Numbered from the stretch's first letter, positions 43,751 to 52,129 are shown. The stretch: DNA of 64,000 bases from Capnocytophaga gingivalis ATCC 33624 (GCF_000174755.1 NZ_ACLQ01000003.1:62001-126000); one strand, 5' to 3'. The notes: generated from the letters alone by a model not told the origin. Translations and numbers: made by a program.

Positions 43751-45052
43751 TTAAAAATCTACAGTTACTCCTAATTTTTCAGCAATAATCTGATTGATAT
43801 GCTCCGAGAGAGCCGGGATTTTTACGCTTTCTAATACGGTATTTGCAAAAGCATAGGTAAGTAGGGCAGCCGCTTCTTTTTTGCCTATTCCACGTGTTTG
43901 CAGGTAGAATAAGGAGTCTGCGCTGAGAGAGCCTACAGTACAACCGTGTGAGCACTTCACATCATCGGCGAAGATTTCGAGTTGGGGCTTGGTGTATACC
44001 GTTGCCTTATCGGAGAGGAGGATATTGTCGTTCTGCTGATAAGCATTTGTTTTCTGGGCGATTTGCTCTACCATTATCTTACCATTGAATACATTGGTAG
44101 CTTCATCACTTACGATACTCTTATAATCCTGATGACTCTCGCAATTAGGACAAGCGTGGTTTACTAGCGTATAATGGTCGGTGTGCTGAGTGCCTTTGAG
44201 GATGCTCAACCCTTTGAGGGTAGATTCCAAATACTCGCCTTGGTGATAGAAATTGAGGTTGTTGCGAGTGAGTGTGCCTCCAAATGAGAAAGTATGTACG
44301 CTGGCGTGACTATTTGCTTCTTGTGAAATATAGGTGTTATCAATAAGAGAAGCTGTCAGGCTATCATTTTGCAATTTGTAATAGTCGAGGAAAGCCTCTT
44401 TGGCTACAAAAGCCTCGGTTACTACGTTGGTAAGGATAGCCGTAGCAGTATCCGATAAGTTTTGGTGTACTTCAATGACTTTGAGCTGTGCATTCTCGCC
44501 CACGGCAATAATATTGCGTGGCTGATAGCAAGTGATTTCTTTTCTGTCATTGAAATACAACAACTGTATAGGTTTATCTACTATTTTTCCTTTAGGTACT
44601 TCTATATAGATTCCTTCTGAGGCAAAAGCCGTGTTGAGGGCTGTGAATATATCGCCTTTTTCGGTATTGGTATTGAAGTATTTTTTGATAAAGGCTTCTC
44701 CACCTTTGTGCAACGCCTCTAATAGAGGGCTAATAGTAGCACCTACAATCTCTTTGCTCGACATTTCGGGGCAGTAATAGCCGTTTACAAACACAAGCTG
44801 ATAGCAATCTGCGATAGCGTACTTGTGCAACACTTCGGGTGAGAGGGTTGTTTTATTGTGAATAGGTTGCCACAAGCTGTAATCAGTAGCTTGGAGGTTA
44901 GAGAGTGAGGTGTATTTCCACGCTTCTACTTTTTTATGTGGGAAACCTTTTTCGACAAAGAAACTAAGGGCTTCTTTGCGAATATCTTTTAATATATCGT
45001 CTTTATGAGGGAATGCCTCGAAGGCAGCAACCCATTTTTCTTTTAAATTCAT
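43751..45052 (-). CDS. sufD: Fe-S cluster assembly protein SufD
   Basis: The 433-residue protein has the SufD/SufB right-handed beta-helix core (about residues 150-390). The C-terminal stretch DVKCSHGCTVGSLSADSLFYLQTRGI near 365-390, read in parts, is the SufD/B signature, and an N-terminal helical domain (1-120) with KVEAWKYTSL matches SufD. SufD works with SufB and SufC as the scaffold that builds iron-sulfur clusters in the cytoplasm. In most Bacteroidota sufB, sufC and sufD are adjacent; here a 286-residue gene separates sufC from sufD, and sufB is not in the window. Confidence 0.94.
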   Translation of the reverse strand: MNLKEKWVAAFEAFPHKDDILKDIRKEALSFFVEKGFPHKKVEAWKYTSLSNLQATDYSLWQPIHNKTTLSPEVLHKYAIADCYQLVFVNGYYCPEMSSKEIVGATISPLLEALHKGGEAFIKKYFNTNTEKGDIFTALNTAFASEGIYIEVPKGKIVDKPIQLLYFNDRKEITCYQPRNIIAVGENAQLKVIEVHQNLSDTATAILTNVVTEAFVAKEAFLDYYKLQNDSLTASLIDNTYISQEANSHASVHTFSFGGTLTRNNLNFYHQGEYLESTLKGLSILKGTQHTDHYTLVNHACPNCESHQDYKSIVSDEATNVFNGKIMVEQIAQKTNAYQQNDNILLSDKATVYTKPQLEIFADDVKCSHGCTVGSLSADSLFYLQTRGIGKKEAAALLTYAFANTVLESVKIPALSEHINQIIAEKLGVTVDF

Positions 45053-45088
45053 CTTCTTAATCTTTTAGTGCGAGCCACATAGGCTGTC

Positions 45089-45136
45089 AATTTGCTAATG
45101 AGCCAATGGCTAATATTCTAATTTGCTAATGAGCCA
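45089..45136. repeat. Two direct copies of a 17-bp intergenic repeat
   Basis: AATTTGCTAATGAGCCA occurs at 45089-45105 and again at 45120-45136. The second copy supplies the last codons of the upstream leftward gene. A related word, AATTTGCTAAT, recurs at the boundary near 49110-49126. Confidence 0.7.
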
Positions 45137-45970
45137 GTGATATATGGCGTTGCGATTGCTATCTACTTCGGTATATCCTCCTATCAGCTGACCGTTGTGA
45201 TAGTGGAGTTCGTCGATATCGCTTACTAAAAACTCTTCTACCTCATCTTGATAAGGTTCAAAACCTTTGAAAATGATTTCGTCTTCCACTGTGAGGGTAC
45301 TGATATCAAAAATGTAATGCCGATTGCAGTACATATCGGTAATCAGTATTTTGTCACCTTTGAAAGGTTGTGCTATGGCTCCCCAATCCTTGGAGAAATG
45401 GTGTTTTTTGAGTGTTTTTAGCGATGGATAACTCATTACATAAAGCTCTGCCTCGTAGAAATTGGTGAATACAGCTTCTTTTTCACTGAGCATACAGCAG
45501 AAATCTACATCATTAGGCAATTGTTTGGCTACTTTTAGTTTTTCGTTTTCAAAAGATAGCAGATAGCTCATACAACCATCTTGTCCGCCATAGAAAGTGA
45601 TAACCACTTTGTTATTAGGTAATGTTTTCAGCTCTATATTAGCATCGTAGATTTCGTCGTCCATAGGTATAGACGCCAAAGCCTTCCCTTGCAGGTCATA
45701 CACCCATACGGTGATGTGCTGGGCATCGTGGCGCTGGGCAAGCCAAATTTGCTGGCGTTCTATCGCTAATAAAGCCCCCACAATAGGTTTGTTTATTTCC
45801 CAAAGCAGTTCTTTTTCAAAAGTGTAGAGCGAAAATCCTTCTGACTCATTGCATACGCCTATTTGCTGATGTTCATAGTTGATAGCAAAGATGTCTTTTC
45901 TTTTTGAGAACTGAAACGCCTCAGGTAACAAAGGGTTTGTTAAGGTTTCTGTGTATTTTTCAATGAGCAT
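45110..45970 (-). CDS. Propeller-like protein inserted between sufC and sufD
   Basis: The 286-residue cytoplasmic protein has no signal or membrane segment. Repeating beta-rich stretches (EKELLWEINKPIVGALLAI, ITVWVYDLQGKALASIPMDD, KVVITFYGGQDGCMSYLLSF, AELYVMSYPSLKTLKKHHF) suggest a six- to seven-bladed propeller. I do not recognise a family; similar proteins in Bacteroidota are found among immunity genes (inference). Its C-terminus (HWLISKLEY) is encoded by a copy of the repeat at 45120-45136. It lies inside the suf transcript, and nothing suggests a role in Fe-S assembly. Confidence 0.65.
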   Translation of the reverse strand: MLIEKYTETLTNPLLPEAFQFSKRKDIFAINYEHQQIGVCNESEGFSLYTFEKELLWEINKPIVGALLAIERQQIWLAQRHDAQHITVWVYDLQGKALASIPMDDEIYDANIELKTLPNNKVVITFYGGQDGCMSYLLSFENEKLKVAKQLPNDVDFCCMLSEKEAVFTNFYEAELYVMSYPSLKTLKKHHFSKDWGAIAQPFKGDKILITDMYCNRHYIFDISTLTVEDEIIFKGFEPYQDEVEEFLVSDIDELHYHNGQLIGGYTEVDSNRNAIYHWLISKLEY

Positions 45971-46006
45971 AACCGTAATTAATAATTAATCATTAATAAT
46001 TAACCA

Positions 46007-46747
46007 TTATCCTTTCAGCCAATCATAACCTTTAGCTTCCAATTCTAAGGCGAGGTTTTTGTCGCCTGTTTTTACGATTTTACCATCGGAAAGCACGTGA
46101 ACATAATCGGGGACGATGTAGTCTAAGAGGCGTTGGTAGTGGGTGATAACGAGCACTGCGTTGTTTTCGTTTTTGAGTTTGTTCACGCCATTAGCGACAA
46201 TGCGGAGGGCATCGATATCGAGACCAGAGTCGGTTTCGTCGAGGATAGCGACTTTGGGCTCGAGCATTGCCATTTGGAAGATTTCGTTGCGTTTCTTCTC
46301 ACCGCCAGAGAATCCTTGGTTGAGGGAGCGAGAGAGGAAATCGGGGTTTATTTCTAAAAGGGCTGCTTTTTCGCGTATTTTCTTGAGGAGTTCAGCAGCA
46401 GGCATATCGGGGAGTCCTTTTGCTTTGCGACTCTCGTTGATAGCTGTTTTGATGAAGTTTGTTACAGATATACCAGGGATTTCTACTGGGTATTGGAAAG
46501 ACATAAAGATGCCTTTGTGAGCGCGCTCTTCGGGGGCATCTTCTAACAGACTTTCGCCTTCTAAGAGGATATCACCCTCGGTTACCTCGAAGTTTTCGTT
46601 GCCTGCAATCACCGAAGATAGGGTAGATTTTCCGGCTCCGTTAGGCCCCATGATGGCGTGTACTTCACCTGCTTTTATTTCTAAGTCAATCCCCTTGAGG
46701 ATTTCTTTACCATCCACACCTGCGTGGAGATTTTTTATTATTAACAT
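46007..46747 (-). CDS. sufC: Fe-S cluster assembly ATPase SufC
   Basis: The 246-residue ABC ATPase has Walker A GPNGAGKST near residue 34, the SufC signature LNQGFSGGEKKRNEIFQMA near 146, Walker B VAILDETDSGLDIDAL near 170 and the switch His in VITHYQRLLDYI near 200. SufC drives the SufBCD scaffold complex in the cytoplasm. It follows a 59-residue ORF after a 35-base gap and precedes the 286-residue propeller-like gene. Confidence 0.96.
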   Translation of the reverse strand: MLIIKNLHAGVDGKEILKGIDLEIKAGEVHAIMGPNGAGKSTLSSVIAGNENFEVTEGDILLEGESLLEDAPEERAHKGIFMSFQYPVEIPGISVTNFIKTAINESRKAKGLPDMPAAELLKKIREKAALLEINPDFLSRSLNQGFSGGEKKRNEIFQMAMLEPKVAILDETDSGLDIDALRIVANGVNKLKNENNAVLVITHYQRLLDYIVPDYVHVLSDGKIVKTGDKNLALELEAKGYDWLKG

Positions 46748-46782
46748 GCTTGATGATTTTATAATTTATTATACTTTCTGAT

Positions 46783-46962
46783 TTATTTCATCTCTTCAAA
46801 AATAGCACTATACACCACATCAATGTCTTCTGACAAGCCCCATTCCAATTTATCTTTTGCTATTTGCAGTTCTTCATAAGTAAGCCGCCTGCCTAATTTC
46901 TCTTCTGCCCAATGTTGTACATCGGCTACTGTTATGACAAATAATATTTCCTCTTCTTCCAT
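46783..46962 (-). CDS. Small acidic protein upstream of sufC
   Basis: This 59-residue ORF starts MEEEEILFVIT and ends IFEEMK. It is highly acidic and predicted mostly helical, with VADVQHWAEEKLGRRLTYEE in its middle; it has no cysteines and no membrane segment. A TATCTTTG box with a CTTG 20 bases upstream lies 18-49 bases ahead of its ATG, so it is the first gene of the transcript that continues through sufC. I do not recognise it. A non-coding leader cannot be fully excluded. Confidence 0.6.
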   Translation of the reverse strand: MEEEEILFVITVADVQHWAEEKLGRRLTYEELQIAKDKLEWGLSEDIDVVYSAIFEEMK

Positions 46963-46979
46963 AGTTCTATTTCAAGGTG

Positions 46980-47011
46980 CAAAGATACATCATTTCTTTT
47001 TGTATTCCAAG
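46980..47011 (-). promoter_or_regulatory. Promoter of the small ORF-sufC-sufD transcript
   Basis: On the minus strand CTTG (47011-47008) is followed after 20 bases by TATCTTTG (46987-46980). This places the transcript start between the island gene at 47073 and the small ORF, so sufC does not depend on upstream island promoters. Confidence 0.65.
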
Positions 47012-47072
47012 AAAAAGACGATTTTATCTTTTTAGTAATCTGGAAATTACCTTCTCTCCAAAAAGGTCCTTC

Positions 47073-48086
47073 CTACAATTTTTCTAAGAACTCTAAGAAA
47101 CTTCCCGCGACTTTGCGCCATTTCCACTGACCTGCTCCGTGGGGAGCTTTGTAGATAGGCGTATCGTTGCCGTCACTTTTGGAAAGGTCGAGTATATAAG
47201 GGTCGGCATCTTTATCGGCGATTACGAACCAATGGGCTTTCCAATCGGGGAAGAGTTCATCATCGGGACTACTGAAAGCATAACCGTATTGATGCTTTAT
47301 TAAAGTATTAGCACCATACAGATTGATGCCCTTGAGAAAAGCATCATCGGCAGGCGAAAAGCGTTCTAAGAAAGTGAGGTAGACAGCGGGCAGTTCCCAA
47401 CGCGCTTTAATATTGTTGATAACTTGCTTTTCGGGGACTTCCAAAATAGCGCGGTTGTATTGATATGATTTCACGTGCCAAAAATCTCTCTCTTTTGCTA
47501 AAGCCTGCTCTATTTTAGCCATTGCCTTTTCTAAGTCGGTTTGTGGATGGGTTATTAAAAATGGAAACTCGCTGTGTGCTTGTTTTCTTGGGTAACCTTG
47601 CGTCTGCCATTCAAGGACTTTTTCTATAGGCAGGGCTTGCCAATAGGCAGGGTCGGAGGGGAGGTCGTTATTAAAAGGCTGTCCGCTATGCTCGGCTAAG
47701 GCGATGATAGCACTTCCTTTATTTTCTTTGTTATCCTCCTTTTGCAAGTAGTCTACCAAAAAAGGATAGCACTTGTCTCCCTCTACTTTCAGCAGTCCGC
47801 TAAAAGCCCAATAGGGTAAGCCTTTGGATATCATTTCGTAGAAGAAAGGTGCAAGTGCAGTGTCGTTTTCGGTTACAAGTTCCGAGATACGTGCGATCAC
47901 AAAGTTGCGAGCGTGGGTAATTTTGCTTTCTTTTACTGCTCGTACTAAGGTTTGTAAGGTTTCTTGACGCATTTTCTCGCCGTACTTCTTCACTATTTTT
48001 CTTACCAATTCGTGATACTCACTGCCATCGGTAGTGGTGAGGAGTTTTTGAGAGAGGTCGCTGAAATCTTTTTCTTGTTTAGTCAT
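47073..48086 (-). CDS. SMI1/KNR4 (SUKH)-domain immunity-like protein with helical N-terminus
   Basis: From the ATG at 48086 the protein has 337 residues; a TTG further upstream is not needed. The first 150 residues are helical, HEAT-like (MRQETLQTLVRAVKESK, LVDYLQKEDNKENKG). The second half (about 195-337) has a SUKH pattern: EVPEKQVINNIKARWELPAVYLTFLERF-type entry, then WFVIADKDADPYILDL and GQWKWRKVAGSFLEFLEKL. SUKH proteins typically bind and neutralise polymorphic toxins in the cytoplasm. Its start overlaps the stop of the upstream SUKH pseudogene by 8 bases, so the two were one operon. No toxin partner lies beside it. Confidence 0.72.
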   Translation of the reverse strand: MTKQEKDFSDLSQKLLTTTDGSEYHELVRKIVKKYGEKMRQETLQTLVRAVKESKITHARNFVIARISELVTENDTALAPFFYEMISKGLPYWAFSGLLKVEGDKCYPFLVDYLQKEDNKENKGSAIIALAEHSGQPFNNDLPSDPAYWQALPIEKVLEWQTQGYPRKQAHSEFPFLITHPQTDLEKAMAKIEQALAKERDFWHVKSYQYNRAILEVPEKQVINNIKARWELPAVYLTFLERFSPADDAFLKGINLYGANTLIKHQYGYAFSSPDDELFPDWKAHWFVIADKDADPYILDLSKSDGNDTPIYKAPHGAGQWKWRKVAGSFLEFLEKL

Positions 48087-49072
48087 TGTTTGCTTGTTCA
48101 AAAGTTACGGTTACATTGGGGAATTTCCTAAGCGCCTCAATACGCTCTTTGAAAGCACCTAAAATATACTCTTCCCACGGAACGCCATACTGGTCGTTGT
48201 AGTACAATTGCATTTTCTTGCTGTACTCTAAGCGGTCGGTAACAGCTTTGTTTTGTCGCCAATTCAGTGCTTTGAGGGCATCATACACTTTGTCGTTTTT
48301 GGCAGGGATAGGACTTACCCTTACATAGAGCGTTCCGTCTATATATCGCGAAGGGGTGCTTTCTATCTCATTTTCAGTTGTATATACAAAGGTCTTTTCG
48401 CCTGTTATGGGGATATGTTGTTGCAGGAGTTGCTCCAGTTCTTCATCGGATAATAATCCTTGATAGGTTTGGGTAGAACGTGGCAACACACGTGTGAAAT
48501 CGGTGAGTTTCCGGCTGTAAACATCTTGTATTACTTGCCGTTGCGCCTCGTTGCTTATGTAAGGTAGGTGGCTTTGTAGTAGGCGGGTGATGTTTTCGTA
48601 GAAATTACCTTCACTGCGTACGAGCGACCCCTCGTATATATCGTTTACCGAGTTGAGCATCTCATAGAAAAAGAAGTCTTCGAGGGTGTTTGCCAATAGC
48701 TCAGCCTCGTCTGAGTCGTGTTGTAACAAGGCAATAGGAGGTGTGGGTTTAGGGTGATTTTGGTCGTACAAAAAGCAATAATAATCACCGCCCCCTGTTT
48801 GTCCGAATGGGATAAAAAGGTAATCGGGGTTGATACTGAACCAACTGTCCTCGCCGTTGAGCTCTTCGATAGTTTCGGCAATATTAGCAAGTGGAATCAA
48901 CTCAAAATCACCGCGTGTACAAAAAGAGCGGTGGGTGGTTTTTCAAGCGGGGATATACTTCTTTACTCCAATGTGAAGTGTATTCGCCTATATCTAGCAT
49001 TTGGTCAGCATAAAGCCGATGATATAGTTCAGGATATTGAAATTGGTATTGTTGTTCTAAGGTTTTTAACAT
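48079..49072 (-). pseudogene. SMI1/KNR4 (SUKH)-like gene broken by a frameshift
   Basis: The first part (49072 to 48908, about 54 residues from MLKTLEQQYQFQYPELYHRLY) stops at a TGA at 48908-48910. The second part continues in another frame from GDFELIPLANIAETIEELNG to the stop at 48079 (about 275 residues). Read together they give one continuous SUKH-type protein: the entry YPELYHRLY, then FELIPLANI, DSWFSINPDYLFIPFG and GGGDYYCFLYDQ. The missing base lies between about 48908 and 48925. The 273-residue ORF on its own begins with a TTG in the middle of the domain, so it is unlikely to be a natural start. Confidence 0.65.
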
Positions 49073-49079
49073 AAGGAGG

Positions 49080-49126
49080 AAATTAGCGAGTTGACTAATT
49101 GGCAAATTGACTAATTTGCTAATTTG
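49080..49126. repeat. AT-rich intergenic repeat built from AATTTGC/CTAATT words
   Basis: The stretch contains AATTAGCGAG, GACTAATTGGC, GACTAATTTGC and TAATTTG in series. It supplies the C-terminal codons (KLAN) of the SDR gene and overlaps the N-terminal extension of the SUKH gene. It shares AATTTGCTAAT with the repeats at 45089-45136. Confidence 0.55.
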
Positions 49127-49896
49127 TGAACGTGAATAGCATCCGATTGGTGGAGTGGGGTTACAGTAATATCAGTAATTTGAATTTTGTCGGGCAGATT
49201 GACGATATAGGCGATAGTATCGGCGATATCTTCGGCATATAGGGGCGTGATGCCTTTGTATACATTATCTGCTTTCTGCTGGTCGCCCTTGAAACGCACC
49301 TTGCTGAAATTGGTCTCTACCAACCCTGGTTTTACGTTGGTTACCTTTATATTTTTGTCCATTAGCTCTATGCGCATCGCATCGCTGAGGGCTCTTACGG
49401 CAAACTTGGTCGCACAATAAATACTGCCATTAGGGTAGGCTATTTCTCCCGCTACCGACCCTACATTTACAATCGTTCCCACCTTGCCTGTGGCAATCAT
49501 TAGCGGAATCACATTGTTGGCGATATAGGTAAACCCTTTGATGTTGGTGTCTATCATCTGGTCTATATCTTCAATGGCGTAGGTATGGAGGTGTTGCAAT
49601 CCTATTGCCAAGCCCGCATTGTTGATGAGGATATCTATTTGTTGCCATTTTTCGGGTAAGGATTGGATATTTTTCGCCACCTCTTGGTAGTTTCTCACAT
49701 CGAAAGCTAAGGTAGTAACCTCTATAGCGTGTTCTTTTTCGAGTTGGGTTTTCAGTTCTGTCAATACCTCAGCACGGCGAGCGCAAAGAATAAGGTTTAC
49801 GCCCATTTGTGCCAATTTTTCGGCTACGGCTTTACCTATCCCGCTACTGGCGCCCGAGATAAAAGCGATTTTCCCTTTGATACGATTTAGTTCCAT
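49111..49896 (-). CDS. Short-chain dehydrogenase/reductase, YdfG-like
   Basis: The 261-residue cytoplasmic protein has the SDR cofactor motif SGASSGIG near residue 15, NNAG near 91 and the catalytic set Ser (NVGSVAG) and Tyr-x3-Lys (YCATK). RRAEVL after the first beta-alpha unit favours NADP. The overall pattern recalls YdfG-type serine or 3-hydroxy acid dehydrogenases. Its neighbours are immunity-like genes, so metabolic context is lacking; it may be a core gene left between insertions. Confidence 0.88.
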   Translation of the reverse strand: MELNRIKGKIAFISGASSGIGKAVAEKLAQMGVNLILCARRAEVLTELKTQLEKEHAIEVTTLAFDVRNYQEVAKNIQSLPEKWQQIDILINNAGLAIGLQHLHTYAIEDIDQMIDTNIKGFTYIANNVIPLMIATGKVGTIVNVGSVAGEIAYPNGSIYCATKFAVRALSDAMRIELMDKNIKVTNVKPGLVETNFSKVRFKGDQQKADNVYKGITPLYAEDIADTIAYIVNLPDKIQITDITVTPLHQSDAIHVHKLAN

Positions 49897-49941
49897 TTGT
49901 ATAGATTTTTAAGATTAATTGTCAATTCTATTCCCTGACAC

Positions 49942-50466
49942 CTACTTCCATATTTTCTCCATTACCTCCTCCACAGTAGGCTCGTGATACTTGCCTTTTT
50001 TATCCTTGGTGGTATTGAATACAGAAGGGTCAAAATGCGGACAGTTGAGCTCTAAAAACTTATAAAAGTATTGATGTGCGTAGAACATATAAGGCATAAA
50101 CTCCTCCTGAAAGTCGTTTTCGCACTCAAATTCATTGTCTATGATGATACGAACAAAAGCAGCGATATCTTCACGAGTGAGGTTGTTATGCTTTACAGGG
50201 TCGGGCATTGCCAAATCAAAGGCAAAAACCTCAATACCATTTCCTTCCCACCATTCCCACAGCCAAGTATTGGAAAGGTCTTTACCCGTGAGCTCACTGA
50301 GGTATTGCTCCATCGCCTTGTATTCTTTGTCAAAGACTTCTTCGGGAGTATCTTTACTTTGGCTATCCCAAAATGCTTCGTAGTCTTCTAGGCGTTTTAG
50401 TACAAGTGGGTACAGCTTTTCGGCTGTAGCAAAATCGGGGCGTAGTTCTTTTCGTAGGGTGTTCAT
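49942..50466 (-). CDS. Hypothetical immunity-like protein
   Basis: The 174-residue acidic, soluble protein is rich in aromatic residues (LEDYEAFWDSQ, NTWLWEWWEGNGIEVF, YMFYAHQYFYKFL). I do not recognise its family; the small acidic, helical make-up and the company of SUKH genes make an immunity role plausible but unproven. A TACCTTTG box on the minus strand lies 19 bases before the ATG, facing away from the promoter of the methyltransferase-like gene. Confidence 0.6.
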   Translation of the reverse strand: MNTLRKELRPDFATAEKLYPLVLKRLEDYEAFWDSQSKDTPEEVFDKEYKAMEQYLSELTGKDLSNTWLWEWWEGNGIEVFAFDLAMPDPVKHNNLTREDIAAFVRIIIDNEFECENDFQEEFMPYMFYAHQYFYKFLELNCPHFDPSVFNTTKDKKGKYHEPTVEEVMEKIWK

Positions 50467-50484
50467 TTAATTTGATTTATGCTA

Positions 50485-50492
50485 CAAAGGTA
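50485..50492 (-). promoter_or_regulatory. -7 promoter box for the 174-residue gene
   Basis: The minus strand reads TACCTTTG, 19 bases before the ATG at 50466. It is one of a divergent pair with 50515-50522. Confidence 0.5.
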
Positions 50493-50514
50493 CTAATAAT
50501 TTGTAAATTATTAC

Positions 50515-50522
50515 TATCTTTG
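50515..50522 (+). promoter_or_regulatory. -7 promoter box for the isoprenylcysteine methyltransferase-like gene
   Basis: TATCTTTG matches TAnnTTTG and lies 29 bases before the ATG at 50552. Confidence 0.55.
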
Positions 50523-50551
50523 CCATAAAAAAGAATTAGGCAGTTCACAAA

Positions 50552-51007
50552 ATGAAGAACTTAGAACTTAAAATCCCACCTGCTGCAGTATGGTTTATCT
50601 GTGCCTTGATAATGTGGGTGCTTGCTCGTTTATTGCCTTTTGGCGCATTGCCTCACTTGCCTGTAGTGGCTATGGCTGTTGCAGGGATAGGTATAGGTAT
50701 TTCATTTGCAGGCGTTTGGAGTTTTCGTAAAGCTCGCACCACTATCAATCCTCTCGAGCCATCGCAGGCTACTCATTTTGTTTCAAAAGGGGTATACCAG
50801 CTAAGCCGTAACCCAATGTACGTAGGCTTGGCTTGCTGTTTGCTCGCTTGGGCAATATGGCTCTCTTATCTTTTAACTTGGATAGGGATACCGCTATTTA
50901 TAGTCTATATGACACGCTTCCAAATCATCCCATAAGAGCGCGCTCTCAGACTGAAATTTGGCAAAGAATACGAAAACTATTGCCTGAAAGTACGCCGTTG
51001 GCTGTAA
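50552..51007 (+). pseudogene. Isoprenylcysteine carboxyl methyltransferase-like gene with in-frame stop
   Basis: The first 127 residues have four hydrophobic segments and the family motif GVYQLSRNPMYVGL near residue 80. Where the family has EE after a Pro, this gene has TAA (50933-50935) and then continues in frame as ERALRLKFGKEYENYCLKVRRWL to a second stop at 51005-51007. The typical end of ICMT/PEMT-like proteins is therefore intact behind a single changed base. Members methylate small molecules or prenylated cysteines in the membrane. It converges on the next leftward gene with a 2-base gap. Confidence 0.8.
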
Positions 51008-51009
51008 TT

Positions 51010-51486
51010 TTAATTACCATACCCCAATACCCTCAAACTCTCTTCTGTTTTTAATAACTGAAACTGACCTATGCTGTGGAGCAAGGTTTCGATAACGTTG
51101 AGGTCTTGTGTCTCGTAAATAGGAGGAACTAACTTGCCAATATATGCCTTTTGCCAGCGTGCTTTGAACTCTATATATTCAATTTCGCGGTAATAAGTAG
51201 GGTATTCACCAGTGGTAATGTTTTCTGAAATATAATCTTCTTGAATGGATAAAGCACTGTCATTGCCTACTTTGTGCCAAGCGATTTCGTTCACACAATA
51301 GCCAAAGAAATCATATATTTCGCACTGCTTGATAAGATTTTTATGAGCGATGATAGCCGTAAAGAGCTTGCGCCATTTGGCATTGCTCATATACGAAGTA
51401 GCAAAAGTGCTTATTTTCTTTTCCAATTGCTCTATATAGCGATGGTAGTCTTCTGTGGATGGAAATAGTTCCTTGTATTTTTCCAT
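51010..51486 (-). CDS. Hypothetical soluble protein in the immunity island
   Basis: From the ATG at 51486 the protein has 158 residues (MEKYKELFPSTEDY...); a TTG 21 bases earlier is less likely. Features are a helical N-terminus, NAKWRKLFTAIIAH near residue 35 and a C-terminal hairpin-like strand set. KWRKLFTAI is reminiscent of a small immunity-like family (DUF6678), but I cannot confirm it. It is 25 bases downstream of a SUKH-like gene and probably co-transcribed. Confidence 0.55.
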   Translation of the reverse strand: MEKYKELFPSTEDYHRYIEQLEKKISTFATSYMSNAKWRKLFTAIIAHKNLIKQCEIYDFFGYCVNEIAWHKVGNDSALSIQEDYISENITTGEYPTYYREIEYIEFKARWQKAYIGKLVPPIYETQDLNVIETLLHSIGQFQLLKTEESLRVLGYGN

Positions 51487-51511
51487 AGGAGTATTTTTAA
51501 TTGACAAATTA

Positions 51512-52099
51512 TTACAGACTTCTTCTTCCTTCTCTGATATAGAATATTTCGTGGTAAGCGGTAGAAAACCAGCCGTCTTCTATCATATAAATAAATTGAC
51601 TCCAAAGGCTTCCTTCCTCTAATAATTCAGGATGAAGTTCACGAATAGCCTCGGTTATTTGCTGGGCAACTTTATCCAGTACTGCAAAAAGTTTTTCTTG
51701 GGTAGAAGTATCACTACCTTTAAGCTGAAATACCCCCGCTAACAACCAACTATAACTTTTGATAAACTCATCCAGCGAATGATTCACCCACACCACAGAG
51801 GCGTCAGTATAATCGTCATTGGTAGAGAGTAAGTATACATTCCCCTTAGCATTCAGTGCAAAATAACCATAACAGCATTTTCCAAAACACTGGAAATGTT
51901 GCCCTTGCTGTTGCATAGGTATAAGCTCATCGGGAAAGCGAATGAAGTAAAACCCCATTTGTGGATAGTCATTTAGTAGGGCAAACTTGTTTTGCAGTAC
52001 CTCGTCAAGGCTCATTAAGTGGGGTTGAGGAGAGTGCAACTCAGCAGTAATGCCCGCTTGGTGTAGGGCTTCTATATCGTCTTTTGTAAAACTAAGCAT
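51512..52099 (-). CDS. SUKH-4-like immunity protein
   Basis: The 195-residue soluble protein has a pattern resembling SUKH-4: a first part with GFYFIRFPDELIP, then CCYGYFALNAKGNVYLLS, followed by ASVVWVNHSLDEFIKSYSWLL, in which the VVWVN-x-SLDEF stretch is characteristic of the end of the fold. The last 70 residues are helical. These proteins counter polymorphic toxins or, in some cases, partner with non-toxin proteins. It is the first gene of a two-gene leftward unit; 69 bases upstream a rightward ncRNA begins on the other strand. Confidence 0.65.
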   Translation of the reverse strand: MLSFTKDDIEALHQAGITAELHSPQPHLMSLDEVLQNKFALLNDYPQMGFYFIRFPDELIPMQQQGQHFQCFGKCCYGYFALNAKGNVYLLSTNDDYTDASVVWVNHSLDEFIKSYSWLLAGVFQLKGSDTSTQEKLFAVLDKVAQQITEAIRELHPELLEEGSLWSQFIYMIEDGWFSTAYHEIFYIREGRRSL

Positions 52100-52129
52100 A
52101 AACTATTTTTGAGATTTTAATTAGAAATC

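Noticed and set aside
43751-45052. Calling this gene sufB in place of sufD.
   Set aside because: The N-terminal helical domain and the length of 433 residues fit SufD; SufB is usually about 480 residues and has a different N-terminus.
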